NCBI RefSeq assembly: GCF_050908995.1
Contig: NC_135124.1
Location: 6,138,001 to 6,202,000, forward strand
Reading direction: 5' to 3'
DNA length: 64,000 nucleotides
From: Andrena cerasifolii
Lineage: Eukaryota; Arthropoda; Insecta; Hymenoptera; Andrenidae
Each line of letters begins with the position of its first letter. The first letter of the stretch is position 1. Under the pieces are notes generated by a model, which saw only the letters and a program-made list of their open reading frames with translations, made no database searches and was not told where the DNA came from. Both the position numbers and the translations under genes were made by a program. This document shows, piece by piece, positions 47,161 to 59,500 of the stretch.

Positions 47161-50100
47161 TATTCGATCCAATCGCTACTGAACCCACCCAAGTGGCAGA
47201 GAAAGCAAGACGAATTCTTGTGACGGAGGTAGATTGTGCTTGATGCTTCGTGATGCTTCGATGATACCGTTCGGGATGATTAGACGTAGATTGCGGCGAG
47301 GAGTTCAGGGTGCAGCAAGGTTGGACCAAGGCACTGGGTAATTTGGTTGAACTTTTCGAGAGTTTGTGTTCCTTGCTTGATGGCTGTTGTATCCTGCCGC
47401 TTTGGTTAGGGAAACCTGTAGGGAAACGTTGAACTTGGTCCTGGCTTCGAGATTGTTGTTGCTTGGTCTTGTTGGTATGCAAATTGTTGGTTGATTAGTG
47501 AATTTCGTGTTTACAGATTATTAACGAAGCACCGTCCACGCTTTTGCACTGTGTATAATCTTGCTACGAGGAAAGTGGACGTGGAAGTAATTTATCTTCT
47601 AGCTTAAAAGAGTGGGTATTGTCCACCGGCAGAAATATTCTTGATCGCAGTGGAACCGCGTGTATGGGTAACGAGTTTATCAAAACTGCCGAGTGTAAAT
47701 CGAAAATGAATGGAACACTTATTTCACTGTTCGCTAGTGCTGCTATGATAATCTTAGTATATACTCGCACTGAAGACATTCGTGAAATTGTACCGACACA
47801 CGTTCACGCTGTCACGGTCGCGGTCAAACTGGGGAGCACCTTTGCGTTCGATTCAAAATAAGGTAATGGAAGGGGAAGCTAGTGGTAGGGCAGCAGCCTT
47901 ACTAAAATGTTTGCCTAACAAATAGGAACGCCCATTCGTTATTATTGATAACTCATACTTCAGGATGAGTAAAACGTATATAAGAAGAAATAGAGGGTGC
48001 GTTTAGTGTCGCCTTCTCGAGAGATTTTATAATTGCTTATTTCTTATTTCTCGAGAAACTTTCTAGGAAATCGCGAACATATAAACACATCTACAATTTG
48101 TAGTAAATCTTATTAATAACATTAGAACCTATATGAATTACAACGGAAAATCTCGGTAGAGAAGATTCGATATTATTGACTGGTGAAGGTGCTCTTAAAT
48201 TCTTAATTAACAATTTAGAAAAATTGTATGCCTATTGAAATAAGTAATGAGTTTCTTGTGGCTATTAAAGAAGAAATATCGAAAAGAAGAGACAAAACTA
48301 TTGTATCCTTTATAAAATTTTGACATAGGTAATCCAGAATCTCTTAAAAAAATTCAAAAGACGCGTTTTTTCATTTAATATCTAAGATAGATATGTATAA
48401 AAGGGCAAAACAAAATCTACTTAAGTAGCTAGACTTTTCGGAAAATGTAACAGTTACGGATCCTCAGAACGAAGAATTACTATTAAGGAAACAAATTAGA
48501 GTTAGCAATCGCAGAGAGCCACCAAGAATTTAGTATCAACCAAGAAGAAGATAAATTCCTGACTTTAACAAAGGAATTTCATATTTTTCAGTCCACTGAA
48601 AAGAACTAAAGAATTGTATTAAAAAACTATTTTAAAACAAGAAAGTAATGTTTCGCTTTGCACAAATTTTGTATTAAATAAATAAATTTATCAATTATAT
48701 TTAATATCTGTTTTTCCATTTATACAAGTTTCGTGCGAACTAGACAGGAGTGAGCAATTAGTTAAAGTTATCTTGTGTTTGTGATAAATATTGTCAACAT
48801 CATTCCAAAAATATAAATTTAGTAATATTTTTTTCAATTTCTCGCGAATTCTCTAAGAAGTATGATCTGATTTCTTGAGAAAGAAAAAATATCGAGAAAT
48901 CAGGAACACTAAGTAGTTGATTTACGTGAATTTCCTGCTAGCTGCTGTCAACTATGTTTGCTACTTAAAATTATATCACATATGTACAAAACTGAAATAA
49001 ATTAGCCTTGCTAACTTATGTACAAATATTCGACGAGATTGACTAATAAATATTAAACCATATGACGTACGAATTAAATGTTCATTAAAACCATCATTGC
49101 ATTAAACGAACAGTTGTATAAAATTATTTATTCACCCCTGATATTTACTTCATTCTCTAAAGTTCTCCAAAAAGGACATTCCCAATTATTTCAAAACGTA
49201 ACTCTACGTACGATCAAAAGAATCATCGAGACCGCATAAAAGCAACTATTCTCGCAAATTCAGAGTACTGCAAATATTTATTGCTTCATTCTCAAAGTCA
49301 CATACCACGAACAATTTTCATAGAAATATGACTGACACAATGATTCATAACCAATTTCTTTTGGCGAGGATAGCGAGCTACACGTTCTTGCAATAAATAA
49401 ATCTTACAGTAATGTTTTCCTAATTCTAACAACAGAAGATACATAAGTGATTCGGCATTCGAGTGACGGAAGAAATATTTCCAGTACTGTATAGCATTGT
49501 TGTTTTAGAAATATTAGACTCTGAAAAACCTAACGTGACAATAGTACTCGGTGAAAAATTCGCGAACACCCTCCGAAGCGACAGAACAAACCCCTGGAAC
49601 TTCGGTGTGTCAATAATACCGGAGGCATAAACGAAAACAGTACATCGCGTCGAAAGACCGTAGAGACGCGATTTTTTCATCACGCGACAAACTATTGTTC
49701 AGCGTTGCAAACGAGGAGGGAAAACAAGCCGAAACGGAAGCAAAACGCGATTGTGGATCCGTTTTGTCCCGTCGTCCGTTTTGGCTGCAGTCTCCCCCTC
49801 CCATAACCCCCACCCCACCCCCCCCACCCCTCCGCGGAACATTGTTCCACGTTCGATCGGTCAGTAGGTCAATTTCCGTGGTAACTGCATGACAAATTCG
49901 TCGAATTCGGCAGTCGGTCGATGCAGTAGGAAACCCCATTCATCCCTTCGTCAAACTGTGCATGCGGTTATGGATGTGGACAAGTTACGATTGGACATTA
50001 TTCGCTGCGGAACTTTAATTCCGCGAATAATTTGAACAGCTTTCGAAAACACTCGGGCGCGGGTCGACCACATTGTTACAGAAACACTGCGGATTGACGT

Positions 50101-50232
50101 ATGAATCGCTGCGCTCGTCAATACACCCGTGGTTTTACTTAAATCCTTCCCCGAATGCAAGTGACATAATCGTTTCCCCCGCAGTGTTATTAAAAAAAAA
50201 AACTTGGTTCTAAACGAATGGCAATTTTCCGA
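47161..50232. other. Non-coding stretch, no gene supported
   Basis: Frames are 119 codons or fewer and unrecognised. 48010-48912 may be a very decayed fold-back (weak inverted similarity at its ends). A C-rich run lies at about 49790-49835. The rest is AT-rich. Confidence 0.4.
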
Positions 50233-50412
50233 CAACTTTTTCATAGAAGATTGAAATCCTCTTGGGAGACTTTAAAATTAGCCATCTAGATGCGAGTAAC
50301 AGCAGAGTTCCATTCAAGAAGCTCCAATTCGATTGGAACTCTGCTTTTGCTCGCATTTAGATGGCTGATTTTAAAGTCTTACAAGAGGATTTCAACCTTC
50401 TATGAAAAGTTG
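50233..50412. mobile_element. Compact hairpin / small fold-back element, 180 bp
   Basis: The ends are CAACTTTTTCATAGAAG and the inverse of CAACTTTTCATAGAAG. The arms of about 85 bp pair along almost their whole length, sharing 'tgaaatcctctt', 'gactttaaaat', 'agccatcta(g/a)atgcgag' and 'gcagagttcca', with a loop of about 10 bp near 50323. Either a MITE or a long hairpin transcript. No unambiguous target duplication. Confidence 0.8.
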
Positions 50413-51387
50413 CGCCATGTTGATGGACAGCAGCTAGTATTTATATGAAAGGGAGTTGTCTGAATTTCACACAGCAATGCTTGTTATTTGAGGACACAGG
50501 GGGTAAGTGGTCCATCCTGTGGATGTTCTTTAAATAATTGCATTCCTACCTGTTGGTATAGCGATCGGAACAAAGCGAACGGAGACACAATGTTAAACGC
50601 TTCGGCGACAGTTTCGCGATCAACATAAACGCCCAGGGGCGATCATTTTCCTCGAGGAACTCGCTCGACCTGACAGACAGAGTGACGATAAAAAGTATAA
50701 CAGTTTCTGCCGGCGGCCGGGCACTCCGATCGCTCGATATCGATCCTGGGGAAGAGGGAGTATTGTTTATGACGAACGTCCACTGCACGCGCGGCTCTCT
50801 TTTCAGATGGCACGTATCGAGCGACGGGCATGCACGTCGTGGTTCACTGTTGGAATCATCGTAAATCTTCTTCTCCATAAAAGTCGAATGAATTGCGAGC
50901 GCACAAAACGACTCATGGCCGTTAAAATGTCCCTGGAAATTCAGTCGGCCGTCTATGGGCCTCCCTCGCGCGCATATAGCGAAGGGTTCGCGCGAGTAAA
51001 ACGTACATACGAATGGTGGAAAGTGTTTGCAGAGGCGGGCGACGAGTTGAAACGGGGAAATCAACGCCGATGTTGCGCGACATCCTCGGAGACGTGATTG
51101 ATTCTGACATGTTGCGAAGTGTATTGTTGGATGATTTAGGATACAGCATTTGGATAACGTTGAAGACACTTGCGGCGAGATAGTTTTGGGGGAGACGTGT
51201 TAATTAGTGTTATGAGAGATTGCTAGGCTCAGGGAAAGGCAAGTCAATGGGACCTCGATGCTTCGAAATATCAAGGGGAACTGAACGTGAAGAAGGAAGA
51301 ATAATGCTGACATTAAGTTCTTCGAGATAGAGCTTCAAATTAAGTGGACATCCGTTCAAGAAGAATTAATTAATTAACTGATACTCA
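50413..51387. other. Non-coding stretch with a 207-codon unassigned frame
   Basis: A minus-strand frame of 207 codons (51169-50546) is the longest unexplained frame outside the STAND gene. It lies in CpG-containing DNA, overlaps shorter plus-strand frames, and shows no domain, signal peptide or conserved-looking motif. I do not call it a gene. Confidence 0.35.
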
Positions 51388-51880
51388 CAAGGGGAGGACA
51401 CCATGAGGTAGACACTGATTTTTATGAGCCTTGGCACGATGGATTTGTGATGAAAATAAGTAAATAGGTGTCCGAGTGTTTCTGTCAATGGGTCTTAATA
51501 ATAGAGATATTTACATGGAAATTATTAAAAATTTCTTAGTGGCCGTGGAGTTTTAGTGGGTAAAAATCACACAGTACCCTGGCGCCCGCGGGAGATTCCC
51601 TGCTGGAGGCGTTGGGGTGCCTTTTGAAGATGTCTCCACGTTAAAAAAACTTCATAAATTATTTTTTTATAAAATTTTTTTTTTTAACTTGGGGAAATCT
51701 TCAAAAGACACCCCGACTCCTTCAGAGGGGAATCCCCCGGGGGCGCGAGGGTAGTATGGGATTTTTACGCATTAAAACCCCACGGCCACTATGAAATTTT
51801 TTATTTACTTATTCTCGACTTAGATCCATCGTGCCAAGGCTCATCAAAATCGGTGTCTACCTCTTAGTGTCCTCCCCTTT
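51388..51880. mobile_element. Fold-back element family A, copy 4 (493 bp, both arms)
   Basis: The left end CAAGGGGAGGACACCATGAG and the right end (inverse of AAAGGGGAGGACACTAAGAG) enclose two arms matching copy 1. The right arm has a deletion of about 70 bp. TCA flanks both sides (51385-51387 and 51881-51883), a second case of a 3-bp TNA target duplication. The centre is A/T-rich (about 51641-51682). No coding content. Confidence 0.85.
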
Positions 51881-51883
51881 TCA

Positions 51884-52659
51884 GTGACAGTGGACACTCG
51901 AGGGCAGGGCTGTTGAATCTGAATAGGAATAATTGATTCTTCAGAATGATTAAAATCCAACGTGTTTGAAATATCGTTCCTGGCTGGTATATTATTGTAT
52001 CACGATTTTGGTGAAATGTTTCCGGTTTCAGAGGGAATTAATAAACATGTTCTGCTGTTTTGCGCGAGCAGTTGAAGTACCTCACATTTTAGCGTGAGTC
52101 AAGCATAATCTGCGTTTATTAGGGGGGATCAGAGATCAAAGCGATATACTTCGGTATCGGTGCAACGATGAGGCTTCTTTAGCTAGGCATGGCAGGATAC
52201 AGGGTAGGTCAAAACTCCGAGGGATTTTCAGGATTCATCGAATTATCGTCAGAGTTATTATTAATTGCTACGCAATTCGCGTGCAACGGACGAGTCGATA
52301 ACTGGTTGCAATGCTCCCACGAAATTAGACCACCTGTTATGAAACGTTATTATATAAGAATACAGCAATTCAAGTATCACACATATATTAATATCGACTG
52401 GCTGTAACAAAATCATGTCATTTATTTATCAATTTTTAGTAGCATTGCTTTCATTTTATTTTGACAAGCTTTTATTTAGCTGCACTTGTGAGCATCTTAG
52501 TTAGTTTGTGAGGGTGAAATCTTGTAAGCTAATTTTGACCCACTTCGACATGTCCGATCAACTTGAAATTTGACACAGATACGTAGTTCCGATGACAAAA
52601 CAATATTTTCTCTAAAAAGTATAAAATAATTTATAGTAATATTTTTTAAAAAACAAACT
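51884..52659. other. Non-coding stretch, no gene seen
   Basis: Frames of 72 codons or fewer only. Confidence 0.4.
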
Positions 52660-53075
52660 ATTATTAAAGTGTGCTTAACAGAAAAAAAATTAATTTTGTT
52701 ACCGGCCTAAATGAATTCCTTAGAAGAATTCCCTCATATGATCAAAAATAAAAGCGTGGGGTGTAAATATTGAATATTTAAATGATTATTAATCTGGTTA
52801 GATCTCAGGACGTACTTTGAATTGAGGAATTAGACTGCTTGCAATCGAGTGGGAAAAAATCTTGCTAGAAGGGCGCTTCACTAGAATGCGAAAACTAATG
52901 TACCAAAATACCTACGTAAAGTATTATAAATATTTATATTACAGGACATTTCAATATTTACGCCCCACGCTTTTATTTTCGGTCATATGAGGGAATTCTC
53001 TTAAGGCAGTCATTTAGGCCGGTACCAAAATTAATTTTTTTTCAGTACATTTTAATAAAAGCTTGCTCTAAATTT
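52660..53075. mobile_element. Fold-back element, at least 416 bp, ends undefined
   Basis: The arms (about 52660-52785 and 52945-53075) are inverted repeats sharing 'aaaaaaaattaattttg', 'taccggcctaaatga', 'gaattccctcatatga' and 'aataaaagcgtgggg'. The two-thirds nearest the centre are best conserved. Similarity fades outwards in T-rich DNA, so I cannot place the termini or a target duplication. No coding content. Confidence 0.7.
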
Positions 53076-53530
53076 TTTTTTATTTTAATCTATTTTATTT
53101 TCATTCTCCATCGATGAATTACTGATTCAGAATGAGAGCTTTAATAAAATATTGTTATCGCAATCGCCTGCAATCGGGACGGTTACTTTTCGATTCTCTA
53201 TCGTTGATTGTAACTTTCAATAACAATTTCCAAAGATTCAGCCCCTCATCGATGCAAATATTGAGATTGGGTGAAATTGTCTCGCGATTCGGCCGATCCT
53301 CGCAGAGATTGCAAGTAATTCTGTCAGATCAGGATCCCAGTTGGGCCGCATAATAAGTCAATGAATAAATTACACCGTCATGGAGGCGGTGCAGCGTAAT
53401 TTCCATGAATGGCAAACCGTGACGGAATGATGTAATAATATCGTCCCGAAGGATACGGAGGCGCGTGCAATAATATCTTTTCGCGTGTCAATCGGGTGCG
53501 GGTAGCCATTACTCACGGGTTATCGATCAG

Positions 53531-53532
<2 letters not shown>
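53076..53532. other. Non-coding stretch, no gene seen
   Basis: One 73-codon frame without a motif. Confidence 0.4.

Positions 53533-53585
<53 letters not shown>
53533..53585. repeat. (GA)n microsatellite
   Basis: An uninterrupted GA run of about 52 bp. The Arg-Glu frame through it is an artefact. Confidence 0.97.
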
Positions 53586-53588
<3 letters not shown>

Positions 53589-54954
53589 CAGTTCGACCTG
53601 CAACGGTTGATCGTGATATTAATTAATATTGTCCGATTAGTCGCGTGGCAAACAGGCGCGTCGAAGCAAATCTCGGTAAATTACAACGAGCCCGTTGTTA
53701 CACGACGAGCAGTATGAATTGAGGCTTGACGTTAATCGTATTAATTGGGGGGAGGGGGAGGGGGCAATGCAAATATTGATAAGTCGCGGGGCAGAAGTCG
53801 CTGGACGAGTAATAATAATAAACTTCGACGAGCATTCGTTGTTTCGCGGATTATTTGGCGTACGCTGCTTGTTATTCTATTGCAGGGGATATAATTCGAC
53901 GCACACAGCAATCAGCGCACGTTCATTTCGACGCGCAACATTATCTATGCCGAGCCTTGTACTCTTACAGGATTATCAGCGTCCAAATCGTATCGATTGT
54001 TTTAGGAAATTTTAATAATAGGCACATCGCCACAGTGGCAGGATCTCTGTCAATATGTAACGATCGATCTGTCCCTCTGATGCTTCGCGGTTTACTTTAG
54101 CAAACCAGGGTGTCTTTCCGGTTTCAGTGTGCTTCTTTTTAAATACAGTTGATCCGGGTACAAATAAAATTAAGACGTGGCAGGATTGTACTGTTTGATA
54201 AGTCCCCGTTGGAACTTGAATTTCCACTTTGCCGAAGCTGAATTGCAACAACGTAGAGCGTATCATCGCCAAAGGGGTAATTCTCGTTTCAGCAGATGTT
54301 AGACAATCACGAGGAGCATTGTTGTTCCCTCAAGGGGTGCGTTGTGCACCGGAGCATTACAAGATAATGCTAATATGTTATCGGGCGTCATGATTGTCTG
54401 CAATGGTACCTAATATAGGAGCTGTGCAGTGATAAACTGTTTGAACGCGTCTCAAAGACGAATCGGCGAAGGAGAATGCAATTGAATTTGATAATTGCCT
54501 TCTTTAAATATGCCTGATTTTGAATTAAACCATTTCTTCAAACCTTTAAAGCTGGGAGACTGAATTGCATGCTTCGAGGGGGCAAATTTATTAGCGAAGA
54601 CGATTTTTCCCGATTATTATTTTAAAAGATACGATGGTCAAGTTCGGTTTTTAAATGGAACTATTTTTTTTATAGGTCATTTGATAGTGCGTTCCAAGGC
54701 AAATTCAATAACCTATAACATATACACCTACCTAGCATTTGTGACGTAAAAGAATTGTCCAGCCTTTGGGCCTGCCACTCCAACAAGACCACCCCCGGTG
54801 CTTGCTATTCCAGCGGGTTTTCTTCCAGTGAAAATCAGTAAATTTGCAAGCACAATATCTCGAAAACCAGTGGAAATAAGGTGTATACAATATAGGTTAA
54901 TTGAATTTGTCTTGGAAGAAAAATAATTTCATTTTTTCGATAAAATTTACGCGT
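53586..54954. other. Non-coding stretch, no gene supported
   Basis: Frames of 106 codons or fewer, unrecognised. A 12-bp imperfect inverted repeat (AGACAATCACGA and inverse of AGACAATCATGA, about 54300-54397) may mark a tiny decayed element, but this is weak. Confidence 0.35.
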
Positions 54955-55099
54955 TGGGCACACATGGGACCCACGCTCGAACCGATGTTTTTGTAACGGC
55001 TGCCACTCATCAACGAGCTATCTGATTCAAGAACTGACGATCTATACCTGAAGAGGAAACCTCAAACTTCCATAAAATGTCAGGTCAATGCCATTTCAA

Positions 55100-55168
55100 G
55101 GCCAGGAACTTACCGGTATCAAGGTCCAAGGTTAAAAAGCGTTGGACCCAGTGTGACCAGGAAGGGTT
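55100..55168 (-). mobile_element. Solo TTAA-type terminus, inverse of TTAACCCTTCCTGGTCACAC
   Basis: Read on the minus strand from 55168 this begins TTAACCCTTCCTGGTCACAC and matches the terminus at 37398 at 19 of 20 positions. The adjoining 54955-55140 may belong to the same element (it contains 'gggcacacatgggaccca', echoing the terminal motif). No partner end was found. Confidence 0.4.
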
Positions 55169-56151
55169 AATTAAAATATAACGAATTCAACTGCCATAAG
55201 GAATTGCTCTATAGAAAATTGAAGAAATCCATTGTCGAGTACCTACTACAATTCATCATCATGCTTTCCACAGACAAACAAGACAGACACTCGCAGTGTC
55301 CTGCCATCTTCACAGAGTCAACGATTAAACGTCCACCAGTTTTGAGTGCTCTCCACGCAAAACAGGTTGCACTTTCCTGGCGCCCTCGAAACTCGATTAT
55401 TTGTCTACCCGTCGAGCACAACAGCAGGACAGAGCAACGTTACCCTCCCTAAGGGGCCAGCAGATCGGGCAGTGACGATTGACAATATCCCTTCACGGCT
55501 GTCCAGGGCACACAGCCCGTCCGTAGGCAGAGTTTATCGGTAGGATCTCGATCACAGCATCAATTAATTATCGAAACATTGACCTCGTGGTAATAATTAT
55601 CCATTCGGCCGCCTCCATATCTGTATTTATGGTGGCGCGTGCACCGAATGCCCCGGCTATTTGTGGCCGACCAATCACAAATATTCCAGCCGACTGGGCG
55701 CTCAATTTTCCTAATTAGCACGAGACACGTCGAAAACTCGCGTAACGAGTACGCCGGCCACCCTGCTTTGTTTTGGGGGGTGCGCGAGGTGAGGCTCCTG
55801 TTTGCACCTCGGGGGTGCAAAACAGTCGGGTTGCGAGCGCGGAAATCATTTTCTGTCGATCGTGTTTCAATTACCAACTGATACTAGCAATTTGAACTGG
55901 TGGAAGCAATTGTACGACTCCTTGGTCGGATATCTAGCATCGCTTTAAGATCAACGCGGAACCTCTAAATGCCTGTAGACACTTGTAATATAATTGTAGA
56001 AAGTGTGCGTAGCTGCGTGGACTATTATACAGAAAAATTATAAATTAATAAGTATAACTCTTTCGAATAAAACTGGAAAGGCTCTTTCTTTTATTCGCGA
56101 GAGCTGTTTATGTTATATTCTAATTCTTATATATTGTAGGTACATGTAACT
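55169..56151. other. Non-coding stretch, no gene supported
   Basis: GC-richer part 55560-55880 with opposing frames of 80-105 codons. No domain recognised. Confidence 0.4.
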
Positions 56152-56384
56152 ATTTAGCTCAGCGCTGTCCAACTTGGCTCTTGAGAGGCAAAAGCCGTCC
56201 CCCACCATCGTCCGCGGTTGCCATGGCGCAAGGACGCCGCCGAGTCGAAGCAACAGTGAACGTCACGGTCTCCTCTTTAGCGTCGCGAGGTTTCCTTGAC
56301 AACGAGTGACGCTGCTCGAAAGAGAGGTTGGAAGGGGAAGCAGGCGCGTGAGGGGCCCCTACGCCGGACAGCGCTGATTTAGCT
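56152..56384. mobile_element. hAT-type MITE, 217 bp, with perfect 8-bp target duplication
   Basis: The element proper is 56160-56376, bounded by perfect 11-bp inverted repeats CAGCGCTGTCC / GGACAGCGCTG. The identical 8-mer ATTTAGCT lies on both sides (56152-56159 and 56377-56384). This is diagnostic of hAT. The interior is strikingly GC- and CpG-rich compared with the flanks and carries no transposase. The 144-codon minus-strand frame across it is a composition artefact. Confidence 0.93.
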
Positions 56385-56525
56385 TTACCTCCCGGCTTCA
56401 CTCGAAATTTAGATTCTGATATTTTTTTGGTGAAACTAGTCACATTCGTCTGGATTAGCCAGGCATAATGAGCTGAGGTGCATTTCGGGACCTCAGAGTT
56501 TATCGTTCGAAGGTTTTTAGGTGAC

Positions 56526-56545
56526 AAACACACACACACACACAC
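56526..56545. repeat. (CA)n microsatellite
   Basis: About ten CA units. Confidence 0.9.
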
Positions 56546-59500
56546 GTATAAATTTTCAGCTTTATATATTAAGATAATTCTCAATTCAATCAATACTGAA
56601 ATCCCTTAAAGTCTGATTCAAGTTCTCATGCATCCTTTATGCGATAAATTGCGGTGTTCTTAATATTAAGAACGTATATTCGAAGATCATTTGGGAATCC
56701 GCTGGATGGATTGGATCGTGGGGATATCAGGTTCCAGCGAACTTTGAAGCAGGGTATCACTCGCTCGGCCATGGCGTTAATTCTACGCGGTGACTCGAGA
56801 ATAAAAATATTATTCTGGTGTCCGAGCACGTTCGCGCAGAAAATGGTACTTGTTACAGGTTCGTGCTGGCAATAAGTCAGCGTACCTATCGAGCGGCACA
56901 GCCCTTTTCAATTCTTCTCCTGCGACCTCCAGTACAAATGCTGGTCAGTTTCATCGTCATGCGTGCACGAACACAACTGTGTACGACAGATGTTACGCAA
57001 ATTGCGACGTTTGTACGCTGGACGTTCCTATAAATATTCTGTTAATGGCGTGCGTTCGTTGGCGGTGTTGCCTGACATTAAAAATACATGCTTTAATGAC
57101 GGGACCATTTCGTGCCCCTGGCAACGAATAAAATTTTTAATTCAGTCTTTATGCTTCCAAGTAGACATATTGCATTATCCCTCTGTCCCCCAATTACGTA
57201 ACAAATTTGGAAAACGTACAATTGCCATGGGAAGCCTCTATATGCGGTTTATGACCAAAAGGATTTACTTGAGATTGAAATCTAGTGGAAGAGTTCGCGG
57301 TCATCTTTGTCGCAATAGTGAAATCATTTTGTGATAGTTTTGTGACATCGTCAGTGTTGAAGTATTTATATTAATACGCACAAGCTTTAATGGTTTTGGT
57401 TCTTCTGGTATCTCGTAAAAGAAGTTTGCAGCTGTCTTCGTGGATGTAGAGGCTGCAATGATCATTCGATTACTTTGAAAGGACCATTTTGTTACTAGCA
57501 GCAGCGAGTTGCGTGAAGTAAATAAATATTGCATCGCGTGACAGTCGTTTGTTAATTACATGATCAACATTCGTGCGAGTGTGCGCGCGCGTGTATGTCC
57601 AGCATTTCATCGCGAAATCGTTCTGTTTTCGCATTTCAAGTTTAAAAACGACGGTAACACCTGTTTGACGTGACGTCAAACGACTATCGGGAATTGGAGT
57701 GCTGGGGATTTCAATCGGACGTTGTAATTACAAAGGGAGTCAAGCGTGTTTTGTTCGTACAAAGAACAGTACACTGTTAAGCAGTTGCTAATACCGTTAC
57801 ATCAATATTGATATTTCTTTCCTTCAAAGGAAGAGCGTATCGTTTAATTTCGACTTTGATCAGAGGTTCGAAACGAATCGAGCATAGGAGTTTAACGATA
57901 TTTGCCCTTTATGCATACTCGTGTTTGAATGTGATTATAAATATAATTATTGCAAAGTAAATCTTCTGTTTTTGTTCATTCCTTTACAGTTGCAGATATT
58001 TTGTCCACTTTTTACGAAATATGAAAGGAGAAGCAACATTAGTTTAGAAACTTTTATTAATTTTTCTTTATTAACCCTTTCGCTACGTGCGCTGGATATA
58101 TCTCTGGTAGTTTAAAAAAAAACAATGTTTTTAGAAAAAGCACTGTCGCGGAAATGTACGCCGTAACGAAAGGCGTAAATAATTAAAGGCGTTAATTCAT
58201 TCAAATAATTTTATTCGATTTTTTCGGATAGTTTAATGTTCCAAGTAATAAAATACAAGTGTTACGGATAATGAAAAATTCTTATAAGAACAGTTCTTTT
58301 GTACTCATCTAAATAGCAGCTTTCAGCTATAATTACTTAATTAATTTAATTCTTGGGACTACAGGGGACAATAGTTGCCGGTAAAGAAGAATTCTTTGTA
58401 AAAGTCCTTTCACGTCTCGCGGAATTGTTTAATTATTGGAAGACCATTATTCAAATCCAGATTCAAAGGGTTTCCGATTAAGAGGGCTCGAAGTGGTTGA
58501 ATACTCCATTCTTTCCCAACGAAATTACTGAGCCGACATTTTAGAAGGATTTTACCCACGCATTCCGCATGATTGTGGCCAAAAGCCACTCTGCTGGTTT
58601 ACAACATGTTTGTAGACGATTTATCGTATTTTACGAGCAAAATAAAATGATCTCAAGAGTCTCTTAACATTTATGAAAACGATACTGTATGATTGAAACG
58701 AAACGATCAATCATTGCACCCTCATTTGAGCACATTTCGTGCAACACACTCGAAAATAAACCGATATATTATTCTGGGGTGAAAAATGTCCATCTATTCC
58801 TTGAATTTTTATCAACAAACTTAAACACCTTTATGCAAATATAGTTCTTTTCTCGTTTATAATTTTTATCTCGAATAATAATGATTGGATAAAACAACTG
58901 TAAATAGAAAAAGTATATAAATTACAACACTGTATTGTTTAAAATCCACTTTACCAAAATTAAATTTTCTAATCTTTGTTAGCGTTTGCACAATACTTTT
59001 TCGCATTTTCGAGGGCTAGTCCCCTTATTGCACCCGACCCTTCAATTGATAAAGGATTCGTTGAGGATTCCACATGTAAATCACGAAATCGATGATCGTC
59101 GACTTTGGCAGTGAATGTGTTCAGAGGAATCCAATTCTCCAGTAACTTTACTGGAACACGTTGTTCCTAAAAATCGGAAAATTTCTCCTATTCCAACGTC
59201 TCCTTTTCGACTCTGTACATTCTACCATCGAGATACAATAATGTAACGATTAAGGGAGCTGGGTAACGCTTGCGCAGCACTGTTCCCGGCGAAGCAGCGG
59301 ATAAAAATCCATGCCTTTACCTAGCGAATAACAGAGCAAGTGGAGGTTCCCGTGGAATATCGTTCAGGCAATTCCTAACGAGGCTAATTCGCGATTCCGT
59401 TTACACATTCTCGTTTACCAGGCGCCAGCTGAGGCCAGACAGGTGGCAGCTCATTGAAAAAGGGCGCGGACGTGAAACGAGGGTGGAACGAGCGAGCGTG

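Noticed and set aside
48010..48912. Possible hAT-like fold-back with TAGTGT ends
   Set aside because: The inverted similarity is short and the flanking 8-mers do not match.
50546..51169. 207-codon minus-strand frame
   Set aside because: The longest unexplained frame, but with no recognisable motif or conserved-looking segment, and it lies in stop-poor CpG-rich DNA. It could be revisited with conservation data.
53496..53717. Arg-Glu repeat protein
   Set aside because: A translation of a (GA)n microsatellite.
54300..54397. 12-bp imperfect terminal inverted repeat enclosing about 100 bp
   Set aside because: Too short and without a target duplication, so it could be chance.
56159..56593. 144-codon minus-strand frame
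   Set aside because: Half of it is the interior of a non-autonomous hAT element, so it is explained by GC content.
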